Assembly (NCBI GenBank): GCA_965279475.1
Contig: CBDIIA010000003.1
Coordinates: 4,340,001-4,404,000 of the forward strand
Reading direction: 5' to 3'
DNA length: 64,000 bases
Source of the DNA: Pseudorhodoferax sp965279475
GTDB taxonomy: Bacteria > Pseudomonadota > Gammaproteobacteria > Burkholderiales > Burkholderiaceae_C
Part shown: positions 35,601-44,487 of the stretch, piece by piece
Layout of the letters: each line of letters opens with the position of its first letter
Position numbering within the stretch: the stretch's first letter is position 1
Program-made: the position numbers and the translations under genes
Notes under the pieces: generated by a model
The model's input: only the letters and a program-made list of their open reading frames with translations
Databases searched by the model: none
Told to the model about the DNA's origin: nothing

Positions 35601-38600
35601 CGGCCACCGCCGAGCCCGCGCCCGCGCCTGCCGAAGCGGCATTCGAGGCGGTCGATCTGCCGGGCGCCGCAGACGAGGCCGCCAGCACGCTGCCACCGGA
35701 ATTCGTGTCGACGCTGGTCCCGGAAGAGGCACCTACACCTGCCGCAACGGAACCCGACGCCACGCACGCCACCGAGCACGCAGCGGCACCGGCCAGCGAA
35801 GCCGCTCCCGAACCTTCCCTCGAACCCGCCCCAGAACCCACCGTTGAAGCAGCAGCCGAGCCGGTGGAAGAACCCGCCCTGCCCGTCGTCGAGCCCGCCC
35901 CGCTCGAAGAGCCTGTGCAGGAGCTGTTCGACGCGGCCACGGACGATGGCGCCATCGACGTGCAGGAACCTGCACAAGACAGTGCCGCCGCGGCCGACCT
36001 GGACGACAACGTCAAGGTCATCGGTTCGCTGCGCATCGGCATCCCGCTCTACAACGTCTACCTGAACGAAGCCGACGAATGGTCGCGCCGGCTGCTGACC
36101 GAGCTGAACGAGTGGGCGCTCGAACTGCCGCAGCCGGTCGCCGATTCGACTGTGGGCCTGGCACATTCGCTGGCCGGCAGTTCGGCCACTGTCGGCTTCG
36201 ACGCACTGTCGCACCTCGCCCGCACGCTCGAACACGCGCTGGGCCATGTGCAGCTCGTCGGGCCCGGCGGACCCCAGCAGGCGCAGGTGTTCGTCGATGC
36301 GGCGGAAGACATCCGCCGCCTGCTGCACCAGTTTGCGGCCGGTTTCCTGAAGGAAGCCAACCCGGCGATCCAGGAAGCACTGGAAGAGATCCTGCAGGCC
36401 GAGGCCGCGCCCAGCGGCGCCGCTGCGCTGCAGGACCTGCACGACACCGAGACCGCCGACCCGGCCCTGGCGTTCTTCGATCTGCCGGGCGAGGGTCACG
36501 GCGAGGTGCCCGCCGCCGGACCGGTCGCATCGGTCGCACAGGCCGCAGCGACAGCGCCGCTGCTGGAAGCCGTCGACACCGACCTGCGGGACGCGGCCGA
36601 TGCCGATGCGTTCGAACGCGACCGCCGCATCGACGAGGCGATGGCGATCGCCGTGGCCACCGGCTCCGATTTCGACGATGACATCGACGTGATCGACGTC
36701 ATCGATCCCGACCTGTTCCCGATCTTCGAAGAAGAAGCCACCGAGCTGCTGCCGCAGTTGAGCGGTGCGCTGCGCCAGTGGTGGGCACGGTCCGAGAACG
36801 GCAGTGCCCGCAACGAGGTGCTGCGCGCGCTGCACACGCTCAAGGGCAGCGCCCGGCTGGCCGGCGCGCTGCGGCTCGGCGAACTGGCGCACCGGCTCGA
36901 GTCGTCGATCGAGCGGCTCGGCAGCGAAGGCGTGCAGGCCGGGCAGATCGAGCCGCTGCTGACGCACTTCGACGCACTGCAGGCCGACCTCGACGTGCTG
37001 CGCGCCGTGCATCTGCAGGGCCAGAGCGGCCCGGTGAACCTGCACGCGCCGCACGTGGCGGCCGACGCGGCGCAGCCGGCGGCGGAAGGCGACACCGCAG
37101 CTCCCGCCAAGACGGCGGTCCCGGTGCCGACCAGCACCTTGCTGCACGTGCCGCGCCCGATGGCCAACCAGTCGGTGCGGGTGCGTTCGCAACTGCTCGA
37201 CCGGCTGGTCAACCAGTCCGGCGAAGTGATGATCACGCGTTCGCGGCTGGAGGCACGGCTGGGGCAGCTGCGCGGTTCGCTCGACGACCTGACCGGCAAC
37301 CTGGAACGCCTGCGCCACCACCTGCGCGACATCGAAGTCCAGGCCGAATCGCAGATGCAGTCGCGCCTGGCACAGGCCAAGGACACGGCCGGCTTCGACC
37401 CGCTGGAGTTCGACCGCTTCACGCGGGTGCAGGAACTGACGCGGATGATGGCCGAGTCGGTCAACGACGTGGCCACGGTGCAGCGCACCTTGCAGCGCAC
37501 CATCGAAGGCACCGAAGACGACCTGATCGCCCAGGGGCGCCAGGCACGCGAGCTGCAGCGCGACCTGCTGCGCACGCGCATGGTCGAGTTCGAGGGCATC
37601 TCGGAGCGGCTGTACGGCGTGGTGCGCCAGGCCTCGAAGGACAGCGGCCGCCAGGTCAAGCTCGACATCACCGGCGGCTCGATCGAAATGGACCGTGGCG
37701 TGCTGGACCGCATGACACCGGCGTTCGAGCACCTGCTGCGCAACGCCATCGCGCACGGCATCGAGGACGCCGAGACCCGCGGCGCCGCCGGCAAACCGGC
37801 CGCCGGCACCATCACCGTGGGCCTGCAGCACGAGGCCAACGACATTGCGGTGACGTTCCAGGACGACGGCCGCGGGCTCGACCTGCCGCGCATCCAGGCC
37901 AAGGCGCTGTCGCTCGGCCTGCTGTCGTCGGGCAAACCGCTCGAAGGCTCCGAGGCCGCCGACCTGATCTTCCTGCCCGGCTTCTCCACCGCCGGCCAGG
38001 TGACCGAGCTGTCGGGCCGCGGCATCGGCATGGACGTGGTCCGCACCGAGGTGCAGGCCCTGGGCGGCCGCATCGAGACCACGACCCAGCCCGGCCGCGG
38101 CACGCAGTTCAAGATCGTGCTGCCGCTGACCACGGCGGTCACGCAGGTGGTGATGCTGCGCGCCGGCGAGCTGTCGATCGGCGTGCCGACCAACCTGGTC
38201 GAAGTGGTGCGCCGCGTGCCCGCCGCCGAGCTGGCGCAGACTTACGCCAGCGAATCCTTCGCCTACGGCGGCGAGCAGGTGCCGTTCTACTGGGCCGGCG
38301 CGCTGCTGCAGTCGTCCGCCGCCAGCCAGGAGACGCACGAGAAACACGGCACCGTGATCGTGATGCGCAGCGCCGCCCAACGCGTGGCGCTGCATGTCGA
38401 CGAAGTGCTGGGCAACCAGGAAGTCGTGGTGAAGAACCTCGGGCCCCAGCTGTCGCGGCTGCCGGGCCTGGCCGGCATGTCGGTGCTGGCCTCGGGCGCC
38501 GTGGTGCTGATCTACAACCCGGTGGCCCTGGCCACGGTGTTCGGTGCGCAGGCGCGGCAGTTCCAGCAGGACGCCGCACTGCGTGGTGGCGATGGCGGTG

Positions 38601-39007
38601 TGTCGGCGGCGACGCCGGCCGTGGCCGAGATCCCGTTGGTGCTGGTGGTCGACGACTCGATCACCGTGCGCCGCGTCACGCAGCGCCTGCTCAAGCGCGA
38701 AGGCTACCGCGTCACTCTGGCGGCCGACGGCCTGCAGGCGCTGGAGCGGCTGCAGGAAGAACGCCCCGCGATCGTGCTGTCCGACATCGAAATGCCGCGC
38801 ATGGACGGCTTCGATCTGGCCCGCAACATCCGCGCCGACGAGGCGCTGAAGACCCTGCCGATCATCATGATCACCTCGCGCATGGCCGAGAAGCACCGCG
38901 AGCATGCCCGCGAGCTCGGGGTCAACCACTACCTCGGCAAACCCTATTCCGAAGAGGAACTGCTGAGCCTGGTGCGGCGCTACACGGCGGTCGAAGTCCC
39001 GGTTTGA
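32657..39007 (+). CDS. chpA: Hybrid chemotaxis kinase ChpA (multi-Hpt CheA with receiver domain)
   Basis: A 2116-residue hybrid histidine kinase. Three histidine-phosphotransfer domains retain their His: H757 (FHTLKGSSRMVG), H1170 (AHSLAGSSATVG) and H1393 (LHTLKGSARLAG). Residues 1 to about 580 resemble FimL/Hpt-like domains without a visible phospho-His. Long Pro/Ala/Glu-rich linkers (about 585-700, 850-1110) join the parts. The kinase core has HLLRNAIAHGIED, QDDGRGLDL and GFSTAGQVTELSGRGIGMDV, then a CheW-like domain. The C-terminal receiver has LVVDDSITVRR, SDIEMPRMDG and LGKPYSEEEL. It phosphorylates PilG and PilH. Confidence 0.92.
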   Translation: MPTQDADMLDTAIPAPARAEQDLGPLAWVLDELRKSMDAAVKSLRRYVRESDATVGTAGFSAPDMTHLETARQQLHQCTGALDMINQPSPAHMLRAMENAVQRFVDQPALCTDESVSKIERASFAAADYLEAVLAGKPVSAVGLFPQYRDVQGVAGSDRVHPADLWTLPWQWIAPSDLAPATPLDYAPAVRSRLDQAVLKIVKTGDATAAIELRGISLGFAAAHAETPQKAFWSISAAYFEALSLGLVPSDLYAKRIASRVLTQYAALVRGDALPSDRLAQDMLFFCARAVPPEPARAPTLVAVREAYGLADTVSVDYEERRFGRFDPALLAQARKRIAAATETWSALAGGDTQKFKAALDQFGMVGESLTKLHPDSAVLAQALNRAVEATVRSGTAPPAPLAMEVATSVLYLEAAYDELDQADADMHARATLLAGRLERVSQGGQPEPLESWMEELYHRVSDRQTMGSVVEELRKTLGDVEQALDQFFRSPREKVPLGKVTAQLSQMRGVLSVLGLDQASHAVMRMRETVDGYMVDELDDAAARAGSFDRLGSSLGALGFLIDMLGYQRALAKKLFVYDEEQGVFRLLMGRQATPAAASPSPAPEPAQAALAASPMEAPSVPDFVAAPMAAAAQAFADLPSLPALPTAAPTPAAPAPAPQEHPSTQDLLAAGEPLPVIAMTVTDPAQGRGRIVQITAPPPSPGATPVEGDEEDDELREIFLEEAREVVQTGLAAVESLVSEPADLTQQTTLRRAFHTLKGSSRMVGLREFGDAAWSLEQLLNAWLAEQKPAGHDLLELSDDALRAFGRWTDDIAAGTDGGWRAQAFRVPADALRLEKRSMPLRVPGAEETAASAPVPLAEPVPLPEALSAAEPAQAAAAQQPPAATHEPAPAEFADSVLEPRGPSSEFGEVDFEDTTHFDGHDFGHESLLPKESEPAPLLDTTWTAPAHSSGGVIDISVPAALEAPVTPEEALAYFDLPEPATAEPAPAPAEAAFEAVDLPGAADEAASTLPPEFVSTLVPEEAPTPAATEPDATHATEHAAAPASEAAPEPSLEPAPEPTVEAAAEPVEEPALPVVEPAPLEEPVQELFDAATDDGAIDVQEPAQDSAAAADLDDNVKVIGSLRIGIPLYNVYLNEADEWSRRLLTELNEWALELPQPVADSTVGLAHSLAGSSATVGFDALSHLARTLEHALGHVQLVGPGGPQQAQVFVDAAEDIRRLLHQFAAGFLKEANPAIQEALEEILQAEAAPSGAAALQDLHDTETADPALAFFDLPGEGHGEVPAAGPVASVAQAAATAPLLEAVDTDLRDAADADAFERDRRIDEAMAIAVATGSDFDDDIDVIDVIDPDLFPIFEEEATELLPQLSGALRQWWARSENGSARNEVLRALHTLKGSARLAGALRLGELAHRLESSIERLGSEGVQAGQIEPLLTHFDALQADLDVLRAVHLQGQSGPVNLHAPHVAADAAQPAAEGDTAAPAKTAVPVPTSTLLHVPRPMANQSVRVRSQLLDRLVNQSGEVMITRSRLEARLGQLRGSLDDLTGNLERLRHHLRDIEVQAESQMQSRLAQAKDTAGFDPLEFDRFTRVQELTRMMAESVNDVATVQRTLQRTIEGTEDDLIAQGRQARELQRDLLRTRMVEFEGISERLYGVVRQASKDSGRQVKLDITGGSIEMDRGVLDRMTPAFEHLLRNAIAHGIEDAETRGAAGKPAAGTITVGLQHEANDIAVTFQDDGRGLDLPRIQAKALSLGLLSSGKPLEGSEAADLIFLPGFSTAGQVTELSGRGIGMDVVRTEVQALGGRIETTTQPGRGTQFKIVLPLTTAVTQVVMLRAGELSIGVPTNLVEVVRRVPAAELAQTYASESFAYGGEQVPFYWAGALLQSSAASQETHEKHGTVIVMRSAAQRVALHVDEVLGNQEVVVKNLGPQLSRLPGLAGMSVLASGAVVLIYNPVALATVFGAQARQFQQDAALRGGDGGVSAATPAVAEIPLVLVVDDSITVRRVTQRLLKREGYRVTLAADGLQALERLQEERPAIVLSDIEMPRMDGFDLARNIRADEALKTLPIIMITSRMAEKHREHARELGVNHYLGKPYSEEELLSLVRRYTAVEVPV

Positions 39008-39017
39008 GGGGGCGCGT

Positions 39018-39611
39018 GTGACGGCATCCGCGGCCGGTGCGCCGCGCCCGCGGCCGGCATCCGAAGACCCGACGCAGGCCATTGCCGCGCGGCTGCGCAT
39101 CGAGCGCAGCGCGCGCAACTGGTCGCTCGCCGAACTGGCCGAGCGGGCCGGCGTGTCGAAGGCGATGATCAGCAAGATCGAGCGTGGCGAGGCCAGCCCC
39201 ACCGCCACCGTGCTCGGCCGGCTGTCGGGCGCGCTGGGCCTGGCCTTGTCGCAGCTGCTGGCGCTGGCCGAACAGACCGGCGAGCGTGTCAGCCGCCGTG
39301 TGGCACAGCCGCTGTGGAGCGACCCCGAGACCGGCTACACGCGCCGCGCGCTGTCACCGGCCGGCGCCGCGCTCGAACTGCTCGAGATCGAGCTGCCGGC
39401 CCACACCCGCGTGCCCTACCCCGCTAGCGCCTTCGCGTTCCAGCACGAGCAGATCCTGGTCACGCAAGGCACGCTGGTGTTCACCGAAGGGGATACCGAG
39501 CACCGGTTGCAGGCCGGCGATTGCCTGCAGCTGGGCACGCCGCAGGACTGCAGCTTCGGCAACCCCTACGGCCGGCCCTGCCGCTACATCGTCGCGCTGG
39601 TCCGTAAGTAG
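39018..39611 (+). CDS. XRE-family regulator with C-terminal cupin domain
   Basis: A 197-residue transcription factor. An N-terminal helix-turn-helix (WSLAELAERAGVSKAMISKI, then ERGEASPTATVL) is joined to a cupin-2 sensor domain (about 110-190) with ELPAHTRVPYPA and GDCLQLGTPQDCSFGNP, which would bind a small ligand or metal. The start is GTG, 11 nt after chpA. The gene converges with the MFS transporter, the two stops being 2 nt apart, so the transporter may be its target but is not divergently controlled. The ligand is unknown. Confidence 0.82.
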   Translation: MTASAAGAPRPRPASEDPTQAIAARLRIERSARNWSLAELAERAGVSKAMISKIERGEASPTATVLGRLSGALGLALSQLLALAEQTGERVSRRVAQPLWSDPETGYTRRALSPAGAALELLEIELPAHTRVPYPASAFAFQHEQILVTQGTLVFTEGDTEHRLQAGDCLQLGTPQDCSFGNPYGRPCRYIVALVRK

Positions 39612-39613
39612 CG

Positions 39614-40867
39614 TCAGCGCCGCCCGCCCGCCATGCGCAGCGACTCGGGCCGCGTACGCAGGCGCAGCATCGCCACGCAGCCGAGCAGCGGCCCCACGGC
39701 CAGCAGGCCGAACGCGAGTGGCCAGCCCCCGATGCGGACCAGGCCCGGCACCAGGTGGATGCTCACGAGCGTCAGCAGAAAACCGGCGCAGGTCTGTGCC
39801 GTCAGCAGCGTGCCGACCGCCGACGGCTCGCTCAACTCGGCGACCGAGGCCGAGAACTGCGCCGAATCGGCGATCACGGTCACGCCCCAGAACAGCGCGA
39901 CCACGGCCAGCACCCAGGGCGCGGCCCCGAACAGCCAGCCCATCGACAGCGCGCAACCCGCGCTGCAGGCCATGGCGCCCACGGTCACGGCCGTGCGGCC
40001 GTAGCGGTCGGCCAACGCGCCGCCGAGCCAGGCCCCGACTGCCCCCACGGCGACCGCGGCAAAGGTCAGCAGCGATGCCTGGTGCTTGGCATCGGCCATG
40101 CCCGTCGCGCTGAAGCTGGCCGTCAGGAACACCGCCAGCCAGGCCCACATCGCATACAGCTCCCACATGTGGCCGAGGTAACCCAGGTTCGCCAGCCGGA
40201 TCGCCGGGTCGCGCCAGAGCTGCAGGGCCTTGGACAGATCGATGCCGGCCGAACGGGTGATCTGCGGGCCGACGCGGCAGCCCAGGATGCCGATGCCCGC
40301 GGCCGCCGCGCAGGCCGACGCTACCAGGTAGACCGTGCGCCAGTCGGTGTGCACCCAGGCGCTGAACGCATGCGGGCTGGCCGAGCCCAGCGTCAGCGCA
40401 CCGACCAGAAAACCCACCAACAGGCCGAGATCGCCGCGCGCCCAGGTCGCCGCCAGCCGCATGCCGACCGGGTAGACGCCGGCCATGCAGGCGCCGGTGA
40501 CAAAACGCAGCAGCAGCACCAGCGGATCGATCGGGTCGAGCCATGCGAGCGTGGCCGTGGCGGCCGATGCCACCAGCGCAGAGCCCATGAACAGCCGGCG
40601 CGGATCGATGCGGTCGGCCAGCGACAGCAAGGCGCTGGCCAGCGTGCCGCAGACGAAGCCCACCTGCACGGCGCTGGTCAGCAGGGCCTCCTGCAGCGGC
40701 GTGAGCGCCTGCGTCTGCTGGATCAGCGCGACCACCGACGCCGACGAGAACCACACCGTCATCGCGCCCACCTGGCACAGCAGCAGCACGGCGATGGAAC
40801 GCCATTTTCCCGCGGGCGTGGGGAGCCCGGGGGACGCGAAGGCCGCGGTGTGCGGTGGTGCCGGCAT
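39614..40867 (-). CDS. Major facilitator superfamily transporter
   Basis: A 417-residue membrane protein with about 12 hydrophobic segments, expected to move a small solute or exclude a toxic one. The loop 2-3 signature is LADRIDPRRLFMGS, and the second half has ALADRYGRTAVTVGAMACS. TM4 and TM5 regions contain GACMAGVYPVGMRLAATW, similar to cyanate/sugar-type permeases. The chosen ATG is 58 codons inside a longer open frame whose upstream part has no membrane helix and overlaps the neighbouring monooxygenase gene's end. The substrate is unknown; the cupin regulator and the downstream monooxygenase are possible partners. Confidence 0.8.
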   Translation of the reverse strand: MPAPPHTAAFASPGLPTPAGKWRSIAVLLLCQVGAMTVWFSSASVVALIQQTQALTPLQEALLTSAVQVGFVCGTLASALLSLADRIDPRRLFMGSALVASAATATLAWLDPIDPLVLLLRFVTGACMAGVYPVGMRLAATWARGDLGLLVGFLVGALTLGSASPHAFSAWVHTDWRTVYLVASACAAAAGIGILGCRVGPQITRSAGIDLSKALQLWRDPAIRLANLGYLGHMWELYAMWAWLAVFLTASFSATGMADAKHQASLLTFAAVAVGAVGAWLGGALADRYGRTAVTVGAMACSAGCALSMGWLFGAAPWVLAVVALFWGVTVIADSAQFSASVAELSEPSAVGTLLTAQTCAGFLLTLVSIHLVPGLVRIGGWPLAFGLLAVGPLLGCVAMLRLRTRPESLRMAGGRR

Positions 40868-40875
40868 GGGGCGCT

Positions 40876-42243
40876 TCAGGCCGGCACCGGCCGGCGGTGC
40901 GCGTCGGCCGCGTGGCCGGCCGGCAGCCTGGCGTGGCCGAACAGCTTCTCGCGCAGCGGGCCGGGCTGGTAGCCGGTCTTGTACGCCCCGCGTTCCTGCA
41001 GGATTGGCACGACCAGCGCGATGAAATCGTCGAAGCACTCGGGCACCACGGTGCGCGAGAGGTTGAAGCCATCGACGCCCGCCTGCCGCGACCAGGCCAT
41101 CAACTGGTCGGCGATCTGCTCGGCCGAGCCGACCCAGGGTGGCTGGCGGCTGCCCAGCACCATCTGTTCGAGCAGCTGGCGGCGTGTCCAGGCCGGGCCG
41201 GCCGTGCGCGCCATCGCCTCGACATTGGAGACGATCGCCTGGCTCGGCTGGGTCTGCACCGGCGCATCGAGATCGAACTTCGCGAGGTCAATGCCCATCG
41301 ACGCGGCCGCGTGCACCAGCGCCGCCTCGGAACTGACGTAGCGCCGGTAGTCCTCGAACTTGTCGCGCGCCTCGGCCTCGGTGCGCCCGGTCACCACCGT
41401 GGCGCCGAGGAACACCTGCACCGCGTCGGCACCACGGCCCAGCGCCACCGCCTGGGCGCGGACGTCGTCGACGATGCTTTTCACCCCACCCATGCTCTGC
41501 CCGTTCACGAACACGCACTCGGCGTGCGTGGCCGCAAACCGCCGCCCGCGCGTCGACGAGCCGGCCTGGTACAGCACCGGCGTGCGCTGCGGCGAGGGCT
41601 CGCTCAAATGCATCGCGTCGAGCCGGTACTGCGGGCCGGCATGGTGCACCACGTGCACGCGCGACGCATCGGCATAGACGCCAGCCGCGCGGTCGCGGCG
41701 CACCGCGCCGTCCTCCCAGCTGCCTTCCCAGAGCTGGTAGACGATCTGCATGTACTCGTCAGCCAGGTCGTAGCGGTCGTCGTGCGCGTTCTGTCCGCTG
41801 AAGCCGGCGGCGCGGGCGGCGCTGTCGAGGTAGCCGGTCACGATGTTCCAGCCGATGCGCCCGCCGGTCAGGTGGTCCAGCGTGGACATGCGCCGCGCAA
41901 AACCGTAGGGCGCCTCGTAAGTCAGGTTGGCCGTGACGCCAAAGCCCAGATGCTGCGTGACCGCGGCCATCGCCGGGATCAGCAGCGCGGGGTCGTTGAC
42001 GGGCACCTGCACGGCCCCGCGCAGCGCGGCATCGGGGCTGGCCCCATAGACGTCGTACACGCCCAGCACGTCGGCGAAGAAAATGCCGTCGAACAGGCCG
42101 GCCTCGAGCCTGCGCGCGTAGTCGGTCCAGTAATGGAGGTCGAGGTAACGCGTGGACTGGTCGCGCGGGTGCCGCCACAGTCCCTGCTGGATGTGGCCGA
42201 CGCAGTTCATGTCGAACGCATTGAAACGGAGTTCCTTCGGCAT
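40876..42243 (-). CDS. LLM-class FMNH2-dependent monooxygenase (NtaA/SnaA/DszA family)
   Basis: A 455-residue TIM-barrel flavin monooxygenase of the group that oxidises organosulfur compounds, nitrilotriacetate or similar substrates with FMNH2 from a separate reductase. Typical parts are MNCVGHIQQGLWRHP at the start, LEAGLFDGIFFADVLG, the HLTGGRIGWNIVTGY phosphate-binding motif and PVLYQAGSSTRGRRFAATHA. No flavin reductase gene is adjacent. The MFS gene follows 8 nt after its stop and could import the substrate. A strong dyad overlaps its promoter (42258-42281), so expression is likely regulated. The precise substrate is unknown. Confidence 0.85.
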   Translation of the reverse strand: MPKELRFNAFDMNCVGHIQQGLWRHPRDQSTRYLDLHYWTDYARRLEAGLFDGIFFADVLGVYDVYGASPDAALRGAVQVPVNDPALLIPAMAAVTQHLGFGVTANLTYEAPYGFARRMSTLDHLTGGRIGWNIVTGYLDSAARAAGFSGQNAHDDRYDLADEYMQIVYQLWEGSWEDGAVRRDRAAGVYADASRVHVVHHAGPQYRLDAMHLSEPSPQRTPVLYQAGSSTRGRRFAATHAECVFVNGQSMGGVKSIVDDVRAQAVALGRGADAVQVFLGATVVTGRTEAEARDKFEDYRRYVSSEAALVHAAASMGIDLAKFDLDAPVQTQPSQAIVSNVEAMARTAGPAWTRRQLLEQMVLGSRQPPWVGSAEQIADQLMAWSRQAGVDGFNLSRTVVPECFDDFIALVVPILQERGAYKTGYQPGPLREKLFGHARLPAGHAADAHRRPVPA

Positions 42244-42257
42244 CTGGGATGACCACT

Positions 42258-42304
42258 TATAGTGAACAATGTTCCACTATAGTAGACAATTCGCACGGCG
42301 ACAA
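42258..42304 (-). promoter_or_regulatory. Promoter and 24-bp dyad operator of the flavin monooxygenase gene
   Basis: Minus-strand hexamers TTGTCG (42304-42299) and TATAGT (42281-42276) are 17 bp apart. A 24-bp dyad, TATAGTG (42258-42264) and CACTATA (42275-42281), spans the -10 and the transcription start. It is centred on a GAACA-A-TGTTC element, so a bound repressor would block initiation. The ATG is 15 nt further on. Confidence 0.6.
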
Positions 42305-42338
42305 GCCGCTGCAGGTGCACGTTGTCGAGCGGGGCCGG

Positions 42339-43844
42339 TCAGGCCTTGCGCCGACCCGGCGCGGCAGCGGGGATCGCCTTGGGGTTCTTCACCACCGCGT
42401 AGCGCAGCAGCGTGCGCTCACGTGCCTCGGCGTGGTCGACCACGGGCAAGGGGTAGTGCTTGCCGAGTTCCACACCGGCGGCGGAAAGTTCGATCGGGCT
42501 GGCTTTCCACGGTGCGTGCAGCAAGGCGTCGGGCAGGCGCGCCAGCTGCGGCAGGTAGCGGCGGATGAACTTGCCCTCGGCGTCGAAACGCTCGCTCTGG
42601 CTGACCGGGTTGAAGATGCGGAAGTAAGGCTGCGCGTCGCAGCCGCTCGAGCTCGCCCACTGCCAGCCACCGTTGTTGGCGGCCAGGTCGAAGTCGTTCA
42701 GGTGCTCGGCGAAGTAGCGTTCGCCCCAGCGCCAGTCGAGCCCCAGGTCCTTGGTCAGGAAACTCGCGACCACCATGCGCAGCCGGTTGTGCATGTAGCC
42801 GCTCTGGTTGATCTGCGCCATCGCCGCATCGACGATCGGGTAGCCGGTGCGGCCCTCGCACCAGGCGGCGAACAGCGCATCGGCATGCTTGCCGTGCTCC
42901 CACTTGATCTTGTCGTACTCGGGCTTGAAGGCACCCTTGGCCACGTGCGGATGGTGCGCCAGCACCTGCATGTAGAAGTCGCGCCAGACCAGTTCGGACA
43001 GCCAGACCGCAGCGCCCTGCATGCCCTGCAGCGACAGCTGGTGGCCGGCCGAGGCCAGTTGCCGGATCGACACCGTGCCGAACCGCAGGTGCACCCCCAG
43101 GTAGCTCGGCCCCTTGACGGCGGGAAAGTCGCGCGCCACGTGGTAGTGGTCCATGCGGTCGAAGAACTCCTCGAACAGCGCCTGGCCGCCGCGCGCGCCG
43201 GTCGGGATCTTCAGCGCGCCCAGGTTGGTGCGCTCGAAGCCGATGTCGGCCAGGCCGGGAGGCGGTCTGCGTTCCCCTTCGGGCCGCGCGGCCAGCGCCT
43301 GCGCGTACTTCTCGACCGGGTAGGACGACAGGTAGAACGGGTCGATCTTCTGGAGCCAGGCGTTCTTGTAAGGCGTGAACACGCCGTAGGGCCGCTCGGT
43401 CTGCGTCAGGATCTCCGAGCGCTCGAACACCACATGGTCCTTGCTGGTCAAGAACGAGACACCGGCATGGGCCAGGTCGCCCCGCACGTGGGCATCGCGC
43501 TCCAGCGCCTGCGGCTCGTCGTCGTGGTTGGCGAACACCGCCTGGGCGTGCAGCGTGTGGGCCAGCTCGGCAATGGTCTCGCGCGCGTCGGCATGGCGCA
43601 CGATCAGGCCGGCGTGGGGCGTGCGGGCGATGGCCCGCAACGCGCCGTCCAGCTCGACCAGCGACGCCAGGATGAACTCGACCCGGCGATCCGCGCGGGG
43701 TAGCGCATCGAGGATGCCGGTGTCGAGCACGAACACGCAATGCACCTCGCGGCACGCGCGCAGTGCGTGGTACAGCGCGGCGTTGTCGAACGCGCGCAGG
43801 TCGCGCCGGAACCACATCAGACCGGTGGTGTACTTCTTGTCCAT
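42339..43844 (-). CDS. phrB: Deoxyribodipyrimidine photolyase (class I CPD)
   Basis: A 501-residue light-dependent DNA repair enzyme that reverses cyclobutane pyrimidine dimers. The N-terminal antenna domain starts with LMWFRRDLRAFDN. The FAD-binding C-terminal half has WCEGRTGYPIVDAAMAQINQ, SGYMHNRLRMVVASFLTKD and LAANNGGWQWASSSGCDAQ, including the Trp residues used in electron transfer and dimer binding. An in-frame GTG at 43871 would add nine residues but would place the start at the promoter of algH; the ATG at 43844 matches family N termini. The gene is divergent from the algH-pyr cluster. Confidence 0.94.
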   Translation of the reverse strand: MDKKYTTGLMWFRRDLRAFDNAALYHALRACREVHCVFVLDTGILDALPRADRRVEFILASLVELDGALRAIARTPHAGLIVRHADARETIAELAHTLHAQAVFANHDDEPQALERDAHVRGDLAHAGVSFLTSKDHVVFERSEILTQTERPYGVFTPYKNAWLQKIDPFYLSSYPVEKYAQALAARPEGERRPPPGLADIGFERTNLGALKIPTGARGGQALFEEFFDRMDHYHVARDFPAVKGPSYLGVHLRFGTVSIRQLASAGHQLSLQGMQGAAVWLSELVWRDFYMQVLAHHPHVAKGAFKPEYDKIKWEHGKHADALFAAWCEGRTGYPIVDAAMAQINQSGYMHNRLRMVVASFLTKDLGLDWRWGERYFAEHLNDFDLAANNGGWQWASSSGCDAQPYFRIFNPVSQSERFDAEGKFIRRYLPQLARLPDALLHAPWKASPIELSAAGVELGKHYPLPVVDHAEARERTLLRYAVVKNPKAIPAAAPGRRKA

Positions 43845-43887
43845 ACTCGTGAAAAGGTTCGTGCGGCGCACTCGCTAAAATTGGCGG

Positions 43888-44487
43888 ATGACCTCCGATT
43901 CTGCGCCGATGAACCTCACGCATCACTTCCTGATCGCGATGCCCGGAATGCAGGACGAGACTTTCTCGCGCAGCGTGGTCTATCTGTGCGAGCACAGCGC
44001 CCGCGGGGCGCTGGGCCTGGTGATCAACAAGCCGAGCGACATCAACCTCAAGCACCTGTTCGACAAGGTCGATCTGCCGCTGCGCCGCGCCGACCTCACC
44101 GAAAGCCCGGTGTTCCACGGCGGGCCGGTGCAGACCGAACGCGGTTTCGTGCTGCACGAGGCCATCGTCGCCGAGGCGCCGAACGCCGCCGAAAGCATCT
44201 ACGCGTCGACGATGACCATCCCCGGCGGGCTGGAGATGACCACCTCGAAGGACGTGCTCGAAGCCCTGTCCACCGGCGCCGGGCCGCGCAAGGTGCTGGT
44301 GTCGCTGGGCTACTCGGCCTGGGGCGAGGGCCAGCTGGAGAGCGAGCTTGCCGAGAACAGCTGGCTCACGGTCGAGGCCGATTCGGCCGTGATCTTCGAC
44401 ACGCCGGTCGACCAGCGCTACGACAAGGCCCTGCTGCTGCTGGGCCTGCAATCCTGGATGCTGTCGCCCGAGGCCGGCCACGCATGA
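43888..44487 (+). CDS. algH: YqgE/AlgH family protein
   Basis: A 199-residue protein of the UPF0301 (YqgE/AlgH) family, for which no biochemical role is firmly known; it affects alginate expression in Pseudomonas. Conserved parts are NLTHHFLIAMPGMQDETF, YLCEHSARGALGLVINKP and KVLVSLGYSAWGEGQLESEL. An in-frame ATG at 43909 (MNLTHHF) coincides with the usual family start, so the first seven residues may not be translated. It overlaps ruvX by 4 nt, and the algH-ruvX-pyrR order is widely conserved. Confidence 0.92.
   Translation: MTSDSAPMNLTHHFLIAMPGMQDETFSRSVVYLCEHSARGALGLVINKPSDINLKHLFDKVDLPLRRADLTESPVFHGGPVQTERGFVLHEAIVAEAPNAAESIYASTMTIPGGLEMTTSKDVLEALSTGAGPRKVLVSLGYSAWGEGQLESELAENSWLTVEADSAVIFDTPVDQRYDKALLLLGLQSWMLSPEAGHA

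Noticed and set aside
33698..39208. A minus-strand open frame of about 1800 codons opposite chpA
   Set aside because: Antisense shadow of chpA, dominated by Arg, His, Gly and Gln; chpA has intact kinase and receiver motifs.
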